DNA of 64,000 nt from Sphingomonadales bacterium 28-55-16 (GTDB lineage: Bacteria; Pseudomonadota; Alphaproteobacteria; Sphingomonadales; Sphingomonadaceae), in contig NCGG01000009.1 of NCBI GenBank assembly GCA_002278855.1, forward strand, positions 28,535 to 92,534, written 5' to 3'. Both the position numbers and the translations under genes were made by a program. Shown here in pieces: positions 43,687-53,155 of this stretch (positions are counted from its first letter, which is position 1; each line of letters starts with the position of its first letter). Below the pieces are notes generated by a model that was not told the origin of the DNA, made no database searches, and saw only the letters and a program-made list of their open reading frames with translations.

Positions 43687-44874
43687 ATGTCGATTACGCC
43701 CTTGATGCCCGTCTATCCGCGTTGCGGTTTTCGGCCGGTCCGTGGTGAAGGGGCTTGGTTGATTTCCGAGGACGGCAGCCGTGCTCTGGATTTTGCAGCG
43801 GGCATCGCTGTGAACCTGCTTGGCCATGGCCATCCGCATTTGACCAAAGCCATTCAGGACCAAGCGGCAACGCTGATCCATGTATCGAACCTTTACGGTA
43901 GCCCGCAAGGCGAAGCTTTTGCCCAGCGGCTTGTGGATACCACTTTTGCCGATACCGTATTTTTCACCAATTCCGGCGCTGAAGCCGTGGAGTGCGCGAT
44001 TAAAACTGCCCGGGCCTATCATCAAAGCCAGGGCAGCGACCGTTTCGAGATCATTACGTTCAAAAACGCTTTTCATGGCCGGACGATGGCGACGATTTCG
44101 GCGAGCAATCAGGAGAAGATGCACAAGGGTTTCATGCCTTTGTTGGAAGGCTTCAAATATGTTGATTTTGACGATCTTGAGGGCGCCAAGGCGGCTATAG
44201 GGCCAAAGACCGCTGCATTTTTGGTTGAACCCATTCAGGGTGAGGGCGGTGTGCGCCCTGCATCAGACGCTTTTATGCAAGGCCTTCGCGCGTTGGCCGA
44301 TGAACATGGCATCATGCTGATCCTTGATGAGGTTCAGTGCGGTGTAGCCCGTTCAGGCACGCTGTATGCCTATGAACAATATGGCATTATTCCCGACATC
44401 ATGGCGACGGCAAAGGGTCTGGGCGGCGGATTTCCGGTAGGCGCATGCCTAGCCACCGAAGAAGCCGCACGTGGCATGGTTGTTGGCACGCATGGTTCGA
44501 CCTATGGGGGCAATCCTTTTGCGATGGCAGCATGTCAGGCAGTTTGGGATGTCGTCGCAAACGAAGAGTTCCTGACGCACGTGCGATCGACGGGTGAAAA
44601 ATTACGTTCAACGCTTGAACAATTTATCGGCAATTATCCTGACCTGTTTACCGGCGTGCGGGGCAAGGGGCTTATGCTCGGCGTAATGATGACGCATGAA
44701 ACGCGGGCCTTTGTGGCGCATTTGCGGGACAATCACGGGTTGCTGCTAGTTGCGGCGGGGGACAATACCTTCCGCGTTTTGCCACCGCTGAATATTGGCG
44801 ACGCCGAAATACAGATTTGCATGGAAAAGCTGTCGGCCGGCGCCGCAAGCTACCAAATGCCGCAAGCGGCATGA
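43687..44874 (+). CDS. argD: Acetylornithine aminotransferase
   Basis: A 395-aa PLP enzyme of class III aminotransferases that makes N-acetylornithine in arginine synthesis. The PLP lysine lies in [27 protein letters not shown] binds the cofactor, and [14 protein letters not shown] is present. GGAAGGAAGAAAACC directly precedes ATG 43687. It overlaps argF by 4 bases (ATGA). Confidence 0.96.
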   Translation: MSITPLMPVYPRCGFRPVRGEGAWLISEDGSRALDFAAGIAVNLLGHGHPHLTKAIQDQAATLIHVSNLYGSPQGEAFAQRLVDTTFADTVFFTNSGAEAVECAIKTARAYHQSQGSDRFEIITFKNAFHGRTMATISASNQEKMHKGFMPLLEGFKYVDFDDLEGAKAAIGPKTAAFLVEPIQGEGGVRPASDAFMQGLRALADEHGIMLILDEVQCGVARSGTLYAYEQYGIIPDIMATAKGLGGGFPVGACLATEEAARGMVVGTHGSTYGGNPFAMAACQAVWDVVANEEFLTHVRSTGEKLRSTLEQFIGNYPDLFTGVRGKGLMLGVMMTHETRAFVAHLRDNHGLLLVAAGDNTFRVLPPLNIGDAEIQICMEKLSAGAASYQMPQAA

Positions 44875-45797
44875 CGCGTCATTTCCTGAACTTGAGCGAT
44901 GCCGGCGGCGATGCAATTGCAGCGATGCTGAACGATGCCGTAGCAAGGAAAAATGCTCGGCAAGCATGGCCCAAGGGTCAGGCAGATGCAGATGCCCCGC
45001 TTGCGGGACATATGCTGGCAATGGTATTTGAGAAAAATTCGACCCGCACCCGCACATCCTTTGAAATGGCGATGAAGCAATTGGGCGGCGATAGTATATT
45101 CATGGCGTCTGGGCAGATGCAGCTTGGTCGCGGTGAGACTATCGCAGACACAGCCCGCGTGTTGTCCCGCTATGTCGACGCCATCATGATCCGTACCGAC
45201 GACCATGACAAGGTGACAGAGCTTGCGCATTACGCGAGCGTGCCGGTCATCAATGGCCTTACGGATTTGTCGCATCCCTGTCAGATTGTGGCCGACCTTC
45301 TGACCGTGATGGAGCATGGAAAAACCTTGCCCGGTCTGGAACTTGCGTGGCTTGGTGATGGCAATAATGTATTGAATTCGGTCGTTGAGGCCGCTGGTTT
45401 GTTTAAGTTCAATCTGCGCATCGCTGTTCCAGAAGGCTATGAAAGCGACAGCAACTTTATCAAAGTTGCCAAGGTCGCTGGCGCGAACGTCACGCTGACG
45501 CGCGATGCGAACGAGGCTGTTGCGGGCGCAGACGTTGTGGTGACCGACACCTGGGTGTCGATGGGCCAGGAGCATGCCCACAACAAGATGGCGGCAATGA
45601 TGCCGTATCAGGTGAACGAGCGCCTGATGGCTACGGCAAAACCAGATGCTGTGTTCCTGCACTGCCTGCCCGCGCATCGTGGCGAAGAAGTGACCGCCGC
45701 CGTGATCGACGGGCCGCAGTCCGTTATCTGGGACGAAGCGGAAAACCGACTGCATGCGCAAAAATCGATTTTGTTATGGGCCCTTGGAAAGTTGTGA
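44871..45797 (+). CDS. argF: Ornithine carbamoyltransferase
   Basis: A 308-aa enzyme making citrulline from ornithine and carbamoyl phosphate. The carbamoyl-phosphate site is [12 protein letters not shown], followed by [11 protein letters not shown]; the ornithine site lies in [11 protein letters not shown] and [11 protein letters not shown]. The start overlaps the argD stop, and the stop overlaps the hslO start, so the three genes are translationally coupled. Confidence 0.97.
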   Translation: MTRHFLNLSDAGGDAIAAMLNDAVARKNARQAWPKGQADADAPLAGHMLAMVFEKNSTRTRTSFEMAMKQLGGDSIFMASGQMQLGRGETIADTARVLSRYVDAIMIRTDDHDKVTELAHYASVPVINGLTDLSHPCQIVADLLTVMEHGKTLPGLELAWLGDGNNVLNSVVEAAGLFKFNLRIAVPEGYESDSNFIKVAKVAGANVTLTRDANEAVAGADVVVTDTWVSMGQEHAHNKMAAMMPYQVNERLMATAKPDAVFLHCLPAHRGEEVTAAVIDGPQSVIWDEAENRLHAQKSILLWALGKL

Positions 45798-46717
45798 TGG
45801 CGGAACAATCCGAAACATTGTCCAATCAGCCATTGCGCTTTTCAATCCCGACGCGCGATGCGCGCGGGCGGTTGGTGCGTCTCGATGATGTGCTCGCTGA
45901 AATTCTAGCGGCCCATGCTTACCCACCCGTGATTGAACGCATTTTAGCTGAAGCATTGGTGTTGACCGCCCTGCTCGGCTCGTCGTTGAAGGAAAAGGGC
46001 AGCCAACTTACGCTGCAAACCCAGACAGAAAAGGGTGCGATCCGGCTGTTGGCCTGCGACTATAAAGACGGGGCTTTGCGTGGCTATGCACAGTTTGATG
46101 CCGCGACCGCGGCTGCTTTGCCGCGGGATGCGACGCTGTTTGGTGTATTCGGTCAAGGCTATCTTGCGATTACCTTTGACCGCATGAAGCCAGCCAGCGA
46201 AGGCGGTGGCCGCTATCAAGGCATTGTTCCGCTTGAGGGCGAGACGCTTGCCGATGCAGCGCAAAATTACTTCATGCAATCCGAACAAATTCCGACATTT
46301 ATTCGCGTGGCGGTGGACCGCGTCGATGGCCGCTGCGTGGCTGGTGGTCTGTTAGTGCAGCATCTTCCAGAAGGTGAGGAGGGCCGTGAACGGCTCCATG
46401 TGCGGCTCGACCATCCCGAGTGGGCGCATATTGAGGTGATGTCTTCTACCATTGCGGCGGCTGAGTTAGCTGACCCTGCGCTTCCCCTTGAGGAAATCGT
46501 TTGGCGGCTTTTCCATGAAGAGCAAGAAGTGCGTATTGAGCAAGGTGATCAACTGTCCAAGGGTTGCCGGTGCGACCCTGTGCATATTCGTGATGTGATC
46601 GCAAAGTTCCCCGCCGAAGATCGCGCCGAAATGGCGGATGATGGCGGCGATATTGTTGTCGATTGTGAATTTTGTTCGCGCCGATTTCCGATCAGCCTGG
46701 CCAGTTTCAATAACTAA
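45797..46717 (+). CDS. hslO: Redox-activated chaperone Hsp33
   Basis: A 306-aa cytoplasmic holdase chaperone switched on by oxidation. The C-terminal zinc switch C-x-C...C-x2-C is visible as CRCDP and CEFCSRRF. The N-terminal domain has RLVRLDDVLAEIL and the linker EEIVWRLFHEEQEVRI. ATG overlaps the argF stop by one base (TGATG). The argF-hslO arrangement recurs in alphaproteobacteria. Confidence 0.95.
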   Translation: MAEQSETLSNQPLRFSIPTRDARGRLVRLDDVLAEILAAHAYPPVIERILAEALVLTALLGSSLKEKGSQLTLQTQTEKGAIRLLACDYKDGALRGYAQFDAATAAALPRDATLFGVFGQGYLAITFDRMKPASEGGGRYQGIVPLEGETLADAAQNYFMQSEQIPTFIRVAVDRVDGRCVAGGLLVQHLPEGEEGRERLHVRLDHPEWAHIEVMSSTIAAAELADPALPLEEIVWRLFHEEQEVRIEQGDQLSKGCRCDPVHIRDVIAKFPAEDRAEMADDGGDIVVDCEFCSRRFPISLASFNN

Positions 46718-46856
46718 CGGGCGCTGCGCAAAACAGTTTAGGTCAACTATCGTTCGCAGTGTATATTCAGACGTGCAAAATGTTAAAATTTGTGTCATTG
46801 CTTCCGTAAATTAGAAATTACTTTGCTGAAGTTTATGGATGTACGGACACGAGATT

Positions 46857-47255
46857 ATGCGCCTTCGATATTTCCTCAATAGCATGCTTTTGCTGTCGGT
46901 GGCAGGCGCCGCGGTTGCTGTTACGCCAGATAACGGTTTGGCGCTGCTGGATACGTTAGAGCGCGGGAACTGGCAATTGCGGGCAATCGGCAGCGATCAA
47001 CCCCTTACCAAAATCTGCCTTGGAAATCCGGATGCTTTAATACAAATCCGACATAACGGCGTAGCCTGTGAACAATATGTTGTACGCACAACCCCGACGT
47101 CGGTCACCGTCAGCTATACCTGCAAAGGACAAGGCCAAGGCTTGACGACTATCCGCAAGGAATCGGATCGGATTGTCCATATCCAATCGCAAGGTATCCG
47201 GAACAACGCCCCCTTCTCATTTGCTGTGGAGGGCCGACGAACTGGGCCTTGCTGA
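46857..47255 (+). CDS. Secreted DUF3617-like protein
   Basis: A 132-aa protein with an N-terminal signal peptide (RYFLNSMLLLSVAGAAVAV). The mature part has the pattern of small sphingomonad periplasmic proteins related to DUF3617: ERGNWQLRAIG near the start, cysteines in KICLGNP, GVACEQY, SYTCKG and the terminal GPC, four in all and possibly two disulfides. Function unknown. An in-frame ATG at 46839 is an alternative start. Confidence 0.7.
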   Translation: MRLRYFLNSMLLLSVAGAAVAVTPDNGLALLDTLERGNWQLRAIGSDQPLTKICLGNPDALIQIRHNGVACEQYVVRTTPTSVTVSYTCKGQGQGLTTIRKESDRIVHIQSQGIRNNAPFSFAVEGRRTGPC

Positions 47256-47368
47256 ACGGAGAAATGCGGGGCTCCTTCGTTAACGCAATATTCACTATCG
47301 TAACGCTAGAAACAAGACGGTCGTGTTACGCGACACACTCTCCTACTAGCATAGTTGTCAATAATCAC

Positions 47369-47403
47369 TGGGCCGCCGCTGCAAAGCCGGGCGGCCCATT
47401 TTT
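47369..47403 (+). terminator. Intrinsic terminator between the DUF3617-like gene and gcdH
   Basis: TGGGCCGC (47369-47376) pairs with GCGGCCCA (47391-47398) and five T follow within the next bases (47399-47403). It lies between convergent genes. Confidence 0.75.
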
Positions 47404-47404
47404 G

Positions 47405-48589
47405 TCAGAACGCTGCAATCCCCGTAATCGCGCGGCCTAATATGAGTGCGTGGACATCATGCGCGCCTTCATAGGTGTTCACTGTTTCCAGATTCACCAT
47501 ATGACGCATCACTTGATATTCTTCGCTGATGCCATTGCCGCCATGCATGTCGCGGGCGGCCCGTGCGATGTCGAGCGCCTTGCCAACATTGTTGCGCTTG
47601 ACGATCGAAATCATGTCCGGCGCCAGCTGGCCAGCGTCCATCAGGCGGCCCACACGCAATGATGCCTGAAGCCCCATGCCGATATCGGTCATCATGTCGG
47701 CCAATTTCTTTTGATACAGCTGGTTTGCGGCAAGCGGCTTGCCAAATTGGTGGCGATCAAGGCCATATTGCCGTGCGGCATGCATACAGAATTCGGCTGC
47801 ACCTAATGCACCCCAGCTTATGCCATAACGCGCGCGGTTGAGGCATCCGAATGGACCTTTTAGGCCTTGCACATCGGGCAGCAACGCGTCTTCGCCGACT
47901 TCGACATTGTCCATGACAATCATACCCGTGGTCGATGCGCGCAGCGATAATTTGCCCTGAATTTTGGGCGCAGTCAGGCCCTTCATGCCCTTTTCCAAAA
48001 CAAAACCGCGAATACCGCCGCCGTGCGCCTCGGACTTAGCCCAAACGACAAATACATCGGCAAAGGGTGCGTTGGAAATCCAGGTCTTCGACCCATTGAT
48101 GACATAACCGCCATCGACCTTTTTGGCGAAGGTGCGCATGCCGGCAGGGTCAGACCCGGCGTCGGGCTCGGTCAGCCCAAAACAACCAATCAGCGTGCCC
48201 GCGGCAAGCCCCGGCAGATATTTGCGCCGCTGTTCCTCTGAACCGAATGCGTAGATGGGGTGCATGACCAGCGATGACTGCACCGATGCCATCGAACGAT
48301 AACCAGAATCGACCCGCTCAATTTCGCGGGCAATAAGACCATAAGCGACATAAGACGCGCCAGCGCCGCCATATTCTTCAGGGATAGTCGCGCCTAACAA
48401 ACCGGTTTGGCCCATAAGCGGGAATAGTTCAGGCGCATCGCATTCGGTCCGATAGGCATGGATAACGCGGGGCTGCAACTCGCTTTGCGCAAAGGCATGG
48501 GCGGAGTCGCGGATCATGCGTTCGTCCTCGGTCAGTTGGTCCTCAAGACGAAAAGGGTCAGACCAATCGAATGCTGCCAGTTCGGCCAT
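47405..48589 (-). CDS. gcdH: Glutaryl-CoA dehydrogenase
   Basis: A 394-aa flavoprotein of the acyl-CoA dehydrogenase family. It oxidises and decarboxylates glutaryl-CoA to crotonyl-CoA in lysine and tryptophan breakdown. The catalytic Glu lies in [20 protein letters not shown], whose form is specific to the glutaryl-CoA group; [12 protein letters not shown] and [18 protein letters not shown] are FAD/substrate motifs. ATG 48589 follows GGAGATAAAA, so the longer open frame upstream is not used. It diverges from an ALDH7-type dehydrogenase that also fits lysine breakdown. Confidence 0.93.
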   Translation of the reverse strand: MAELAAFDWSDPFRLEDQLTEDERMIRDSAHAFAQSELQPRVIHAYRTECDAPELFPLMGQTGLLGATIPEEYGGAGASYVAYGLIAREIERVDSGYRSMASVQSSLVMHPIYAFGSEEQRRKYLPGLAAGTLIGCFGLTEPDAGSDPAGMRTFAKKVDGGYVINGSKTWISNAPFADVFVVWAKSEAHGGGIRGFVLEKGMKGLTAPKIQGKLSLRASTTGMIVMDNVEVGEDALLPDVQGLKGPFGCLNRARYGISWGALGAAEFCMHAARQYGLDRHQFGKPLAANQLYQKKLADMMTDIGMGLQASLRVGRLMDAGQLAPDMISIVKRNNVGKALDIARAARDMHGGNGISEEYQVMRHMVNLETVNTYEGAHDVHALILGRAITGIAAF

Positions 48590-48731
48590 TTTTATCTCCA
48601 TTTGGAAGGTCCACTGTATAGCGACCTGTGTCGTTTTTTGCCTTATAAGTGTGCGGGCAAGACAGCAACCCTTGCTATCGATCGTACGCCTTGCCATGCC
48701 CAGTTGGAATACAGAGCAAAGACTGGGGGCG

Positions 48732-50228
48732 ATGATGGATTTAGCGCAAGATATGGCAGTTCTTTTCGATAGACTGGGCTGTTCCTTCGAAACGGGCGAC
48801 CTTGAAGTGCACAGCCCGATTGACGGCAGGCGCATTGGAGCCGTGGCCACAGCAACTGCTGGTGACATCGATGCTGCTGTTGGACAATCGCAGACCGCGT
48901 TTCTTCAATGGCGCAGTGTTCCTGCGCCGCGCCGGGGCGAACTTGTCCGCTTGTTCGGCAATGCCTTGCGTGCGCACAAGGATGACCTTGCGCGGCTTGT
49001 CACCGTTGATTGCGGAAAACCGCTTTCCGAAGGGCTTGGCGAAGTTCAGGAGATGATCGACATTTGCGATTTCGCGGTTGGCCTCTCCCGGCAACTGCAT
49101 GGCCTGACGATCGCCAGCGAGCGGCCTGGCCACCGGATGATGGAACAATGGCATCCTTTGGGCCCTGTGCTCATCATCTCGGCGTTCAACTTTCCTGTCG
49201 CGGTCTGGGCATGGAATGCAGCTTTGGCTCTCGTCTGCGGCAACAGCATCATTTGGAAGCCATCCGAAAAAGCGCCATTAACCGCCATTGCGGTGCAGGC
49301 CATTTTTGAACAGGCAGTTGCTGCATTTGGCGATGCGCCCGCGCATTTGTCGCACGTCCTGCACGGCGGGCGCGACACCGGGGCAGCCTTGGTTGCCGAT
49401 CCGCGCATAGCGTTGATCTCCGCAACCGGAAGCACGGATATGGGGCGAAAGGTGGGGCAAGTGGCGGCCGCGCGCTTTGCCAAGACTATCCTTGAGCTTG
49501 GCGGGAATAATGCAGCGATTATTACCGAACAGGCTGACCTTGCGCTGGCGCTGCGTGGAGTGCTGTTTTCGGCGTTTGGAACAAGTGGCCAAAGATGCAC
49601 CAGCCTGCGCCGCCTTTTAGTGCACGATGCGATTTACGATAGCTTCGTCGGTGCGTTGAAATCTGCAAGTGGCTCGATGGCCGTCGGCAATCCGCTCGAC
49701 AGCAGCAATTTGGCCGGCCCCTTGATTGACGAACAAGCATATGTGGGCATGCAAGTCGCGCTTGATGAAGCCAAGGCGTTGGGCGGAACCATCGCTGGTG
49801 GCGAACGCCTTGCGTTGGACGGCGTATATGTGCGTCCAGCTATTGTCGAAATGTCGGCCCATATTGGCCCTGTCTTAAGGGAGACCTTCGCCCCCATATT
49901 GTACATTTTGCGCTATCATGATTTGGCTGAAGCTATCGCGCTTCAAAACAGCGTCGGCGCAGGATTATCCTCATCAATCTTCTCCACCGATATGCGTGAG
50001 TGCGAGCAGTTCCTGTCTGCCGAAGGTAGCGATTGCGGCATTGCCAATGTTAACATCGGTACCTCGGGCGCAGAAATTGGTGGTGCGTTTGGCGGTGAAA
50101 AGGAAACCGGCGGTGGACGCGAGTCTGGTTCGGACGCTTGGAAGGCCTATATGCGCCGCGCGACGAACACGGTAAATTACTCGAATCATCTGCCACTTGC
50201 ACAAGGGGTGACTTTCGACATAGGCTGA
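48732..50228 (+). CDS. ALDH7-type aldehyde dehydrogenase (aminoadipate semialdehyde dehydrogenase-like)
   Basis: A 498-aa NAD-dependent aldehyde dehydrogenase closely following the antiquitin/ALDH7 pattern: [36 protein letters not shown], general base in [10 protein letters not shown] and catalytic Cys in [17 protein letters not shown]7/AmaB enzymes oxidise alpha-aminoadipate semialdehyde in lysine breakdown, consistent with the divergent gcdH. The start is ATG 48732, with ATG 48735 also possible. The carotenoid oxygenase follows 19 bases later, which also allows a role in oxidising its aldehyde products. Confidence 0.92.
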   Translation: MMDLAQDMAVLFDRLGCSFETGDLEVHSPIDGRRIGAVATATAGDIDAAVGQSQTAFLQWRSVPAPRRGELVRLFGNALRAHKDDLARLVTVDCGKPLSEGLGEVQEMIDICDFAVGLSRQLHGLTIASERPGHRMMEQWHPLGPVLIISAFNFPVAVWAWNAALALVCGNSIIWKPSEKAPLTAIAVQAIFEQAVAAFGDAPAHLSHVLHGGRDTGAALVADPRIALISATGSTDMGRKVGQVAAARFAKTILELGGNNAAIITEQADLALALRGVLFSAFGTSGQRCTSLRRLLVHDAIYDSFVGALKSASGSMAVGNPLDSSNLAGPLIDEQAYVGMQVALDEAKALGGTIAGGERLALDGVYVRPAIVEMSAHIGPVLRETFAPILYILRYHDLAEAIALQNSVGAGLSSSIFSTDMRECEQFLSAEGSDCGIANVNIGTSGAEIGGAFGGEKETGGGRESGSDAWKAYMRRATNTVNYSNHLPLAQGVTFDIG

Positions 50229-50247
50229 TTGCCTAGAGGAGAGAATA

Positions 50248-51702
50248 ATGCGGGTCGAAAAATTGCCGCCGGTCAAGGCAACATTGCAGCCGAGCAACCA
50301 CCCCTATCTCAACGGGGCTTGGACACCGCAGCATGAAGAGGTCACTGCGACCGATCTGGATGTGATTGAAGGCCGCATTCCGAACGATATTGACGGCGTC
50401 TATCTGCGCAACACCGAAAATCAGGTGCATCAACCACTTGGCCGCTACCACCCGTTTGACGGGGATGGGATGATTCACCAGATTGATTTTGCAGATGGCA
50501 AGGCCAACTATCGCAACCGCTTTGTCCGCACCCGTTGTTTTCAGGCGGAGCAGGAGGCGGAGGGATCTCTATGGGGTGGCCTCATGGATAAAGCATCTGT
50601 GTCGCTGCGCCCTGGCTTTGGCGCGCATGGCAGTCTTAAGGATTCATCCAGCACCGATATCATTGTCCATAATGGTAAAGCTGTGTCGACATTCTACCAA
50701 TGCGGCGAAGGCTATGTTCTTGACCCCGCAACATTAGCGCAAGAGGGCGTTGCGTCTTGGGTGCCACTCGACGGCATTTCTGCCCATCCGAAGGTCGATC
50801 AACGTACCGGTGAGTTGTTGTTTTTCAACTATTCCAAGCATGCGCCTTACATGCATTATGGGGTGGTAGATCGCGGCGGCGCGCTTGTGCATTATGTGCC
50901 CATTCCGCTCCCTGGACCACGCCTGCCGCATGATATGATGTTCACGCAAAACTGGTCGATCTTATGCGACTTTCCGTTGTTCTGGGACGAAGAACTGCTG
51001 AAGCGCAACGTGCATGTGACGCGCTTGCATGAAGGACTGCCATCCCGTTTCGCGCTCATTCCCCGCTTTGGCCAACCCGAAGACATCCGCTGGTTTGAAG
51101 CTGACCCGACCTTTGTCCTCCACTTTATCAATGCCTATGAAGACGGCGATGAGGTCGTGCTTGACGGCTATTTCGAAGAAGACCCCTATCCACCGCCCAT
51201 CGATAATGCCGACGGCTATGGCCATATGATGGCCTATGTTGACGAACATAGTTTCAAGCCAAAACTCCATCGCTGGCGGTTCAACCTTGTGGACGGAACA
51301 ACGCGCGAAGAGCGGTTGGATGATCGTATTTTCGAATTCGGGATGATGAACCAACGCTATCTGGGGCAGCCTTATCGATATGCCTATAGCACGACGTCTA
51401 AGCCCGGCTGGTTCCTGTTCAACGGCTTTGTGAAGCACGACATGCTGACGGGCAATTCATGGTCTCTACAGCTTCCTGAGGGCGTTTATGGCAGTGAGGC
51501 ACCCTTTGCCCCGCGTGTCGGCGCGGTCGACGAAGATGATGGCTATCTCGTCAGCTTTGTCACCGATGAAAATCGCGGAACATCCGAATGTATTTTGATT
51601 GACTGCAAACGGTTTGAGGAAGGGCCCGTTTGCCGGATTGCCCTTCCACATAAAATCAGCAGCGGTACCCATGCGCACTGGGCGGAACGATCGGTCCTTT
51701 AA
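50248..51702 (+). CDS. Carotenoid/lignostilbene cleavage oxygenase
   Basis: A 484-aa seven-bladed-propeller non-haem iron dioxygenase. The four iron histidines are H180 (DGISAHPKVD), H228 (PRLPHDMMFT), H292 (TFVLHFINAYEDGDEVVLDGY) and H475 (GTHAHWAERS). Family members cleave a double bond in carotenoids, apocarotenals or stilbenes, giving two aldehydes. The motif around H292 is typical of the bacterial apocarotenoid and lignostilbene oxygenases. The substrate is undecided. It is 19 bases behind an aldehyde dehydrogenase on the same strand. Confidence 0.92.
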   Translation: MRVEKLPPVKATLQPSNHPYLNGAWTPQHEEVTATDLDVIEGRIPNDIDGVYLRNTENQVHQPLGRYHPFDGDGMIHQIDFADGKANYRNRFVRTRCFQAEQEAEGSLWGGLMDKASVSLRPGFGAHGSLKDSSSTDIIVHNGKAVSTFYQCGEGYVLDPATLAQEGVASWVPLDGISAHPKVDQRTGELLFFNYSKHAPYMHYGVVDRGGALVHYVPIPLPGPRLPHDMMFTQNWSILCDFPLFWDEELLKRNVHVTRLHEGLPSRFALIPRFGQPEDIRWFEADPTFVLHFINAYEDGDEVVLDGYFEEDPYPPPIDNADGYGHMMAYVDEHSFKPKLHRWRFNLVDGTTREERLDDRIFEFGMMNQRYLGQPYRYAYSTTSKPGWFLFNGFVKHDMLTGNSWSLQLPEGVYGSEAPFAPRVGAVDEDDGYLVSFVTDENRGTSECILIDCKRFEEGPVCRIALPHKISSGTHAHWAERSVL

Positions 51703-51718
51703 GTGGGGATGCTGTGGC

Positions 51719-53128
51719 CTATTTCATAAAGCCCAGATTATTTGTGCTAAACCGACCTATATTTGGTGCCACGCTAGGAAGCTCGCTGGGCGAAACGCCG
51801 AACCATGTGGCGAATGTAGACGCAAATTGATCGACCGCCACTGTTGGCAAAAGGCGTCCTCGGCCGACTTGGTCTGGGCTGGTAACCGAAATCTGGGGGG
51901 CCACGCCAAAATAGCGTCCGCCATTAACGGCGCCCCCAATGACAAAATGATGCGATCCCCAACCATGGTCGGACCCATCACCATTATACTGCAATGTCCG
52001 ACCAAAGTCAGAAGCCGTAAACGTTGTCACTTTGTCAGCTATGCCCATTTCGACCGTGGCTTTGTAAAACGCGTCTAACGCAAAATCCAACCGATCCATT
52101 AAGCTTGCATGGGTCTCTGTCTGATTGTCATGCGTATCAAAACCGCCCAAACTGACCATGAATACCTGACGCTTCACGCCCAGTGGTTGGCGCGCTGCTA
52201 TAAGACGTGCAACGATCTGAAGCTGGTCGGCAAGGGGGTTGGTGCCCACGGCCGGACGGAATGATGTGTTTAGAGAGATTGGCTGCAATGCAGCATTCAC
52301 AACACTTTCCGCGTCGATGGAACGCTTTGCGACCCTATTATACTCGGCTTCATACATGTTGTTGCTTGATTGCGACATCAAGCTGCGCAGCGCCGCACTA
52401 CCCGCGGCTGAATCAAACAGTGGTGCTTTGATGCCAGCAATGGCGGGGGCACCTTTGGTCGACACCTGATAGACAAGTGCGTCTTTGCCTGCGAGAAAGA
52501 CTGCATTGCCGGCTGCAGAAATGCAGGTGAACAAGGCGTTCGAGTTGCTCGACATCGCCAAATCACCCATGCGCCCGCCCCAGCCATCTGATGAGCCTTC
52601 GGGCTTTGACGACTGCCACGTAGACTGCTGGTCATTATGCGAAAACAGTTTCGCCGGGCGCGGATTAGCGTTGTTTTGATACTGCGCTAATGTCAGCGGC
52701 ACCACCAAGGGGCCGACGTTTAGCAGGGGGGCCATTTTCCCAGTGTCAAACAATGCCTTCATGCGCGTCAGCCGTGGTGCCAACGCATATTGAAGATTGT
52801 TGGTCAGAGTCTGCCCGCCGCTGGGTGTTAGCGCGGTGTCCGCAAGCGCCGATCGCGCGAGCGTAAGGCCGCCAGCTGTTTGGCCCGGCCCTCCGCCTCG
52901 GATCGCACTATAAAGATTATAATTCACTGAATCATATGGAATGAGCGTGCTGTTATGATCGTTGCCGCCGTATAAAAAGACACAGACAAGCGCCTTATAA
53001 TCATTTCCTGCGCTGAACGCGGCTGCTTCGCCGATGCCAGCGAGCCCCATGGCGAAGGACCCTGCCGTTCCTGCGACCGCAACCTGCTTGGAACGGCGCA
53101 GAAACGCGCGCCGCGACAATTCTTCCAT
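51719..53128 (-). CDS. DUF1501 family protein with Tat signal
   Basis: A 469-aa sulfatase-like DUF1501 protein. The N-terminus carries a twin-arginine signal (SRRAFLRRSKQVAVAGTAGS, then a hydrophobic stretch to EAAAF). Typical DUF1501 motifs are VCVFLYGGNDHNSTLIP, SLGGFDTHDNQ, SDFGRTLQYNGDGSDHGWGSHHFV. These resemble the alkaline-phosphatase fold, but no enzymatic activity is established. It follows the DUF1800 gene by 27 bases; the pair is a recurrent two-gene unit in many bacteria. Confidence 0.92.
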   Translation of the reverse strand: MEELSRRAFLRRSKQVAVAGTAGSFAMGLAGIGEAAAFSAGNDYKALVCVFLYGGNDHNSTLIPYDSVNYNLYSAIRGGGPGQTAGGLTLARSALADTALTPSGGQTLTNNLQYALAPRLTRMKALFDTGKMAPLLNVGPLVVPLTLAQYQNNANPRPAKLFSHNDQQSTWQSSKPEGSSDGWGGRMGDLAMSSNSNALFTCISAAGNAVFLAGKDALVYQVSTKGAPAIAGIKAPLFDSAAGSAALRSLMSQSSNNMYEAEYNRVAKRSIDAESVVNAALQPISLNTSFRPAVGTNPLADQLQIVARLIAARQPLGVKRQVFMVSLGGFDTHDNQTETHASLMDRLDFALDAFYKATVEMGIADKVTTFTASDFGRTLQYNGDGSDHGWGSHHFVIGGAVNGGRYFGVAPQISVTSPDQVGRGRLLPTVAVDQFASTFATWFGVSPSELPSVAPNIGRFSTNNLGFMK

Positions 53129-53155
53129 TTTGCTAATGTACACCATTACAATATC

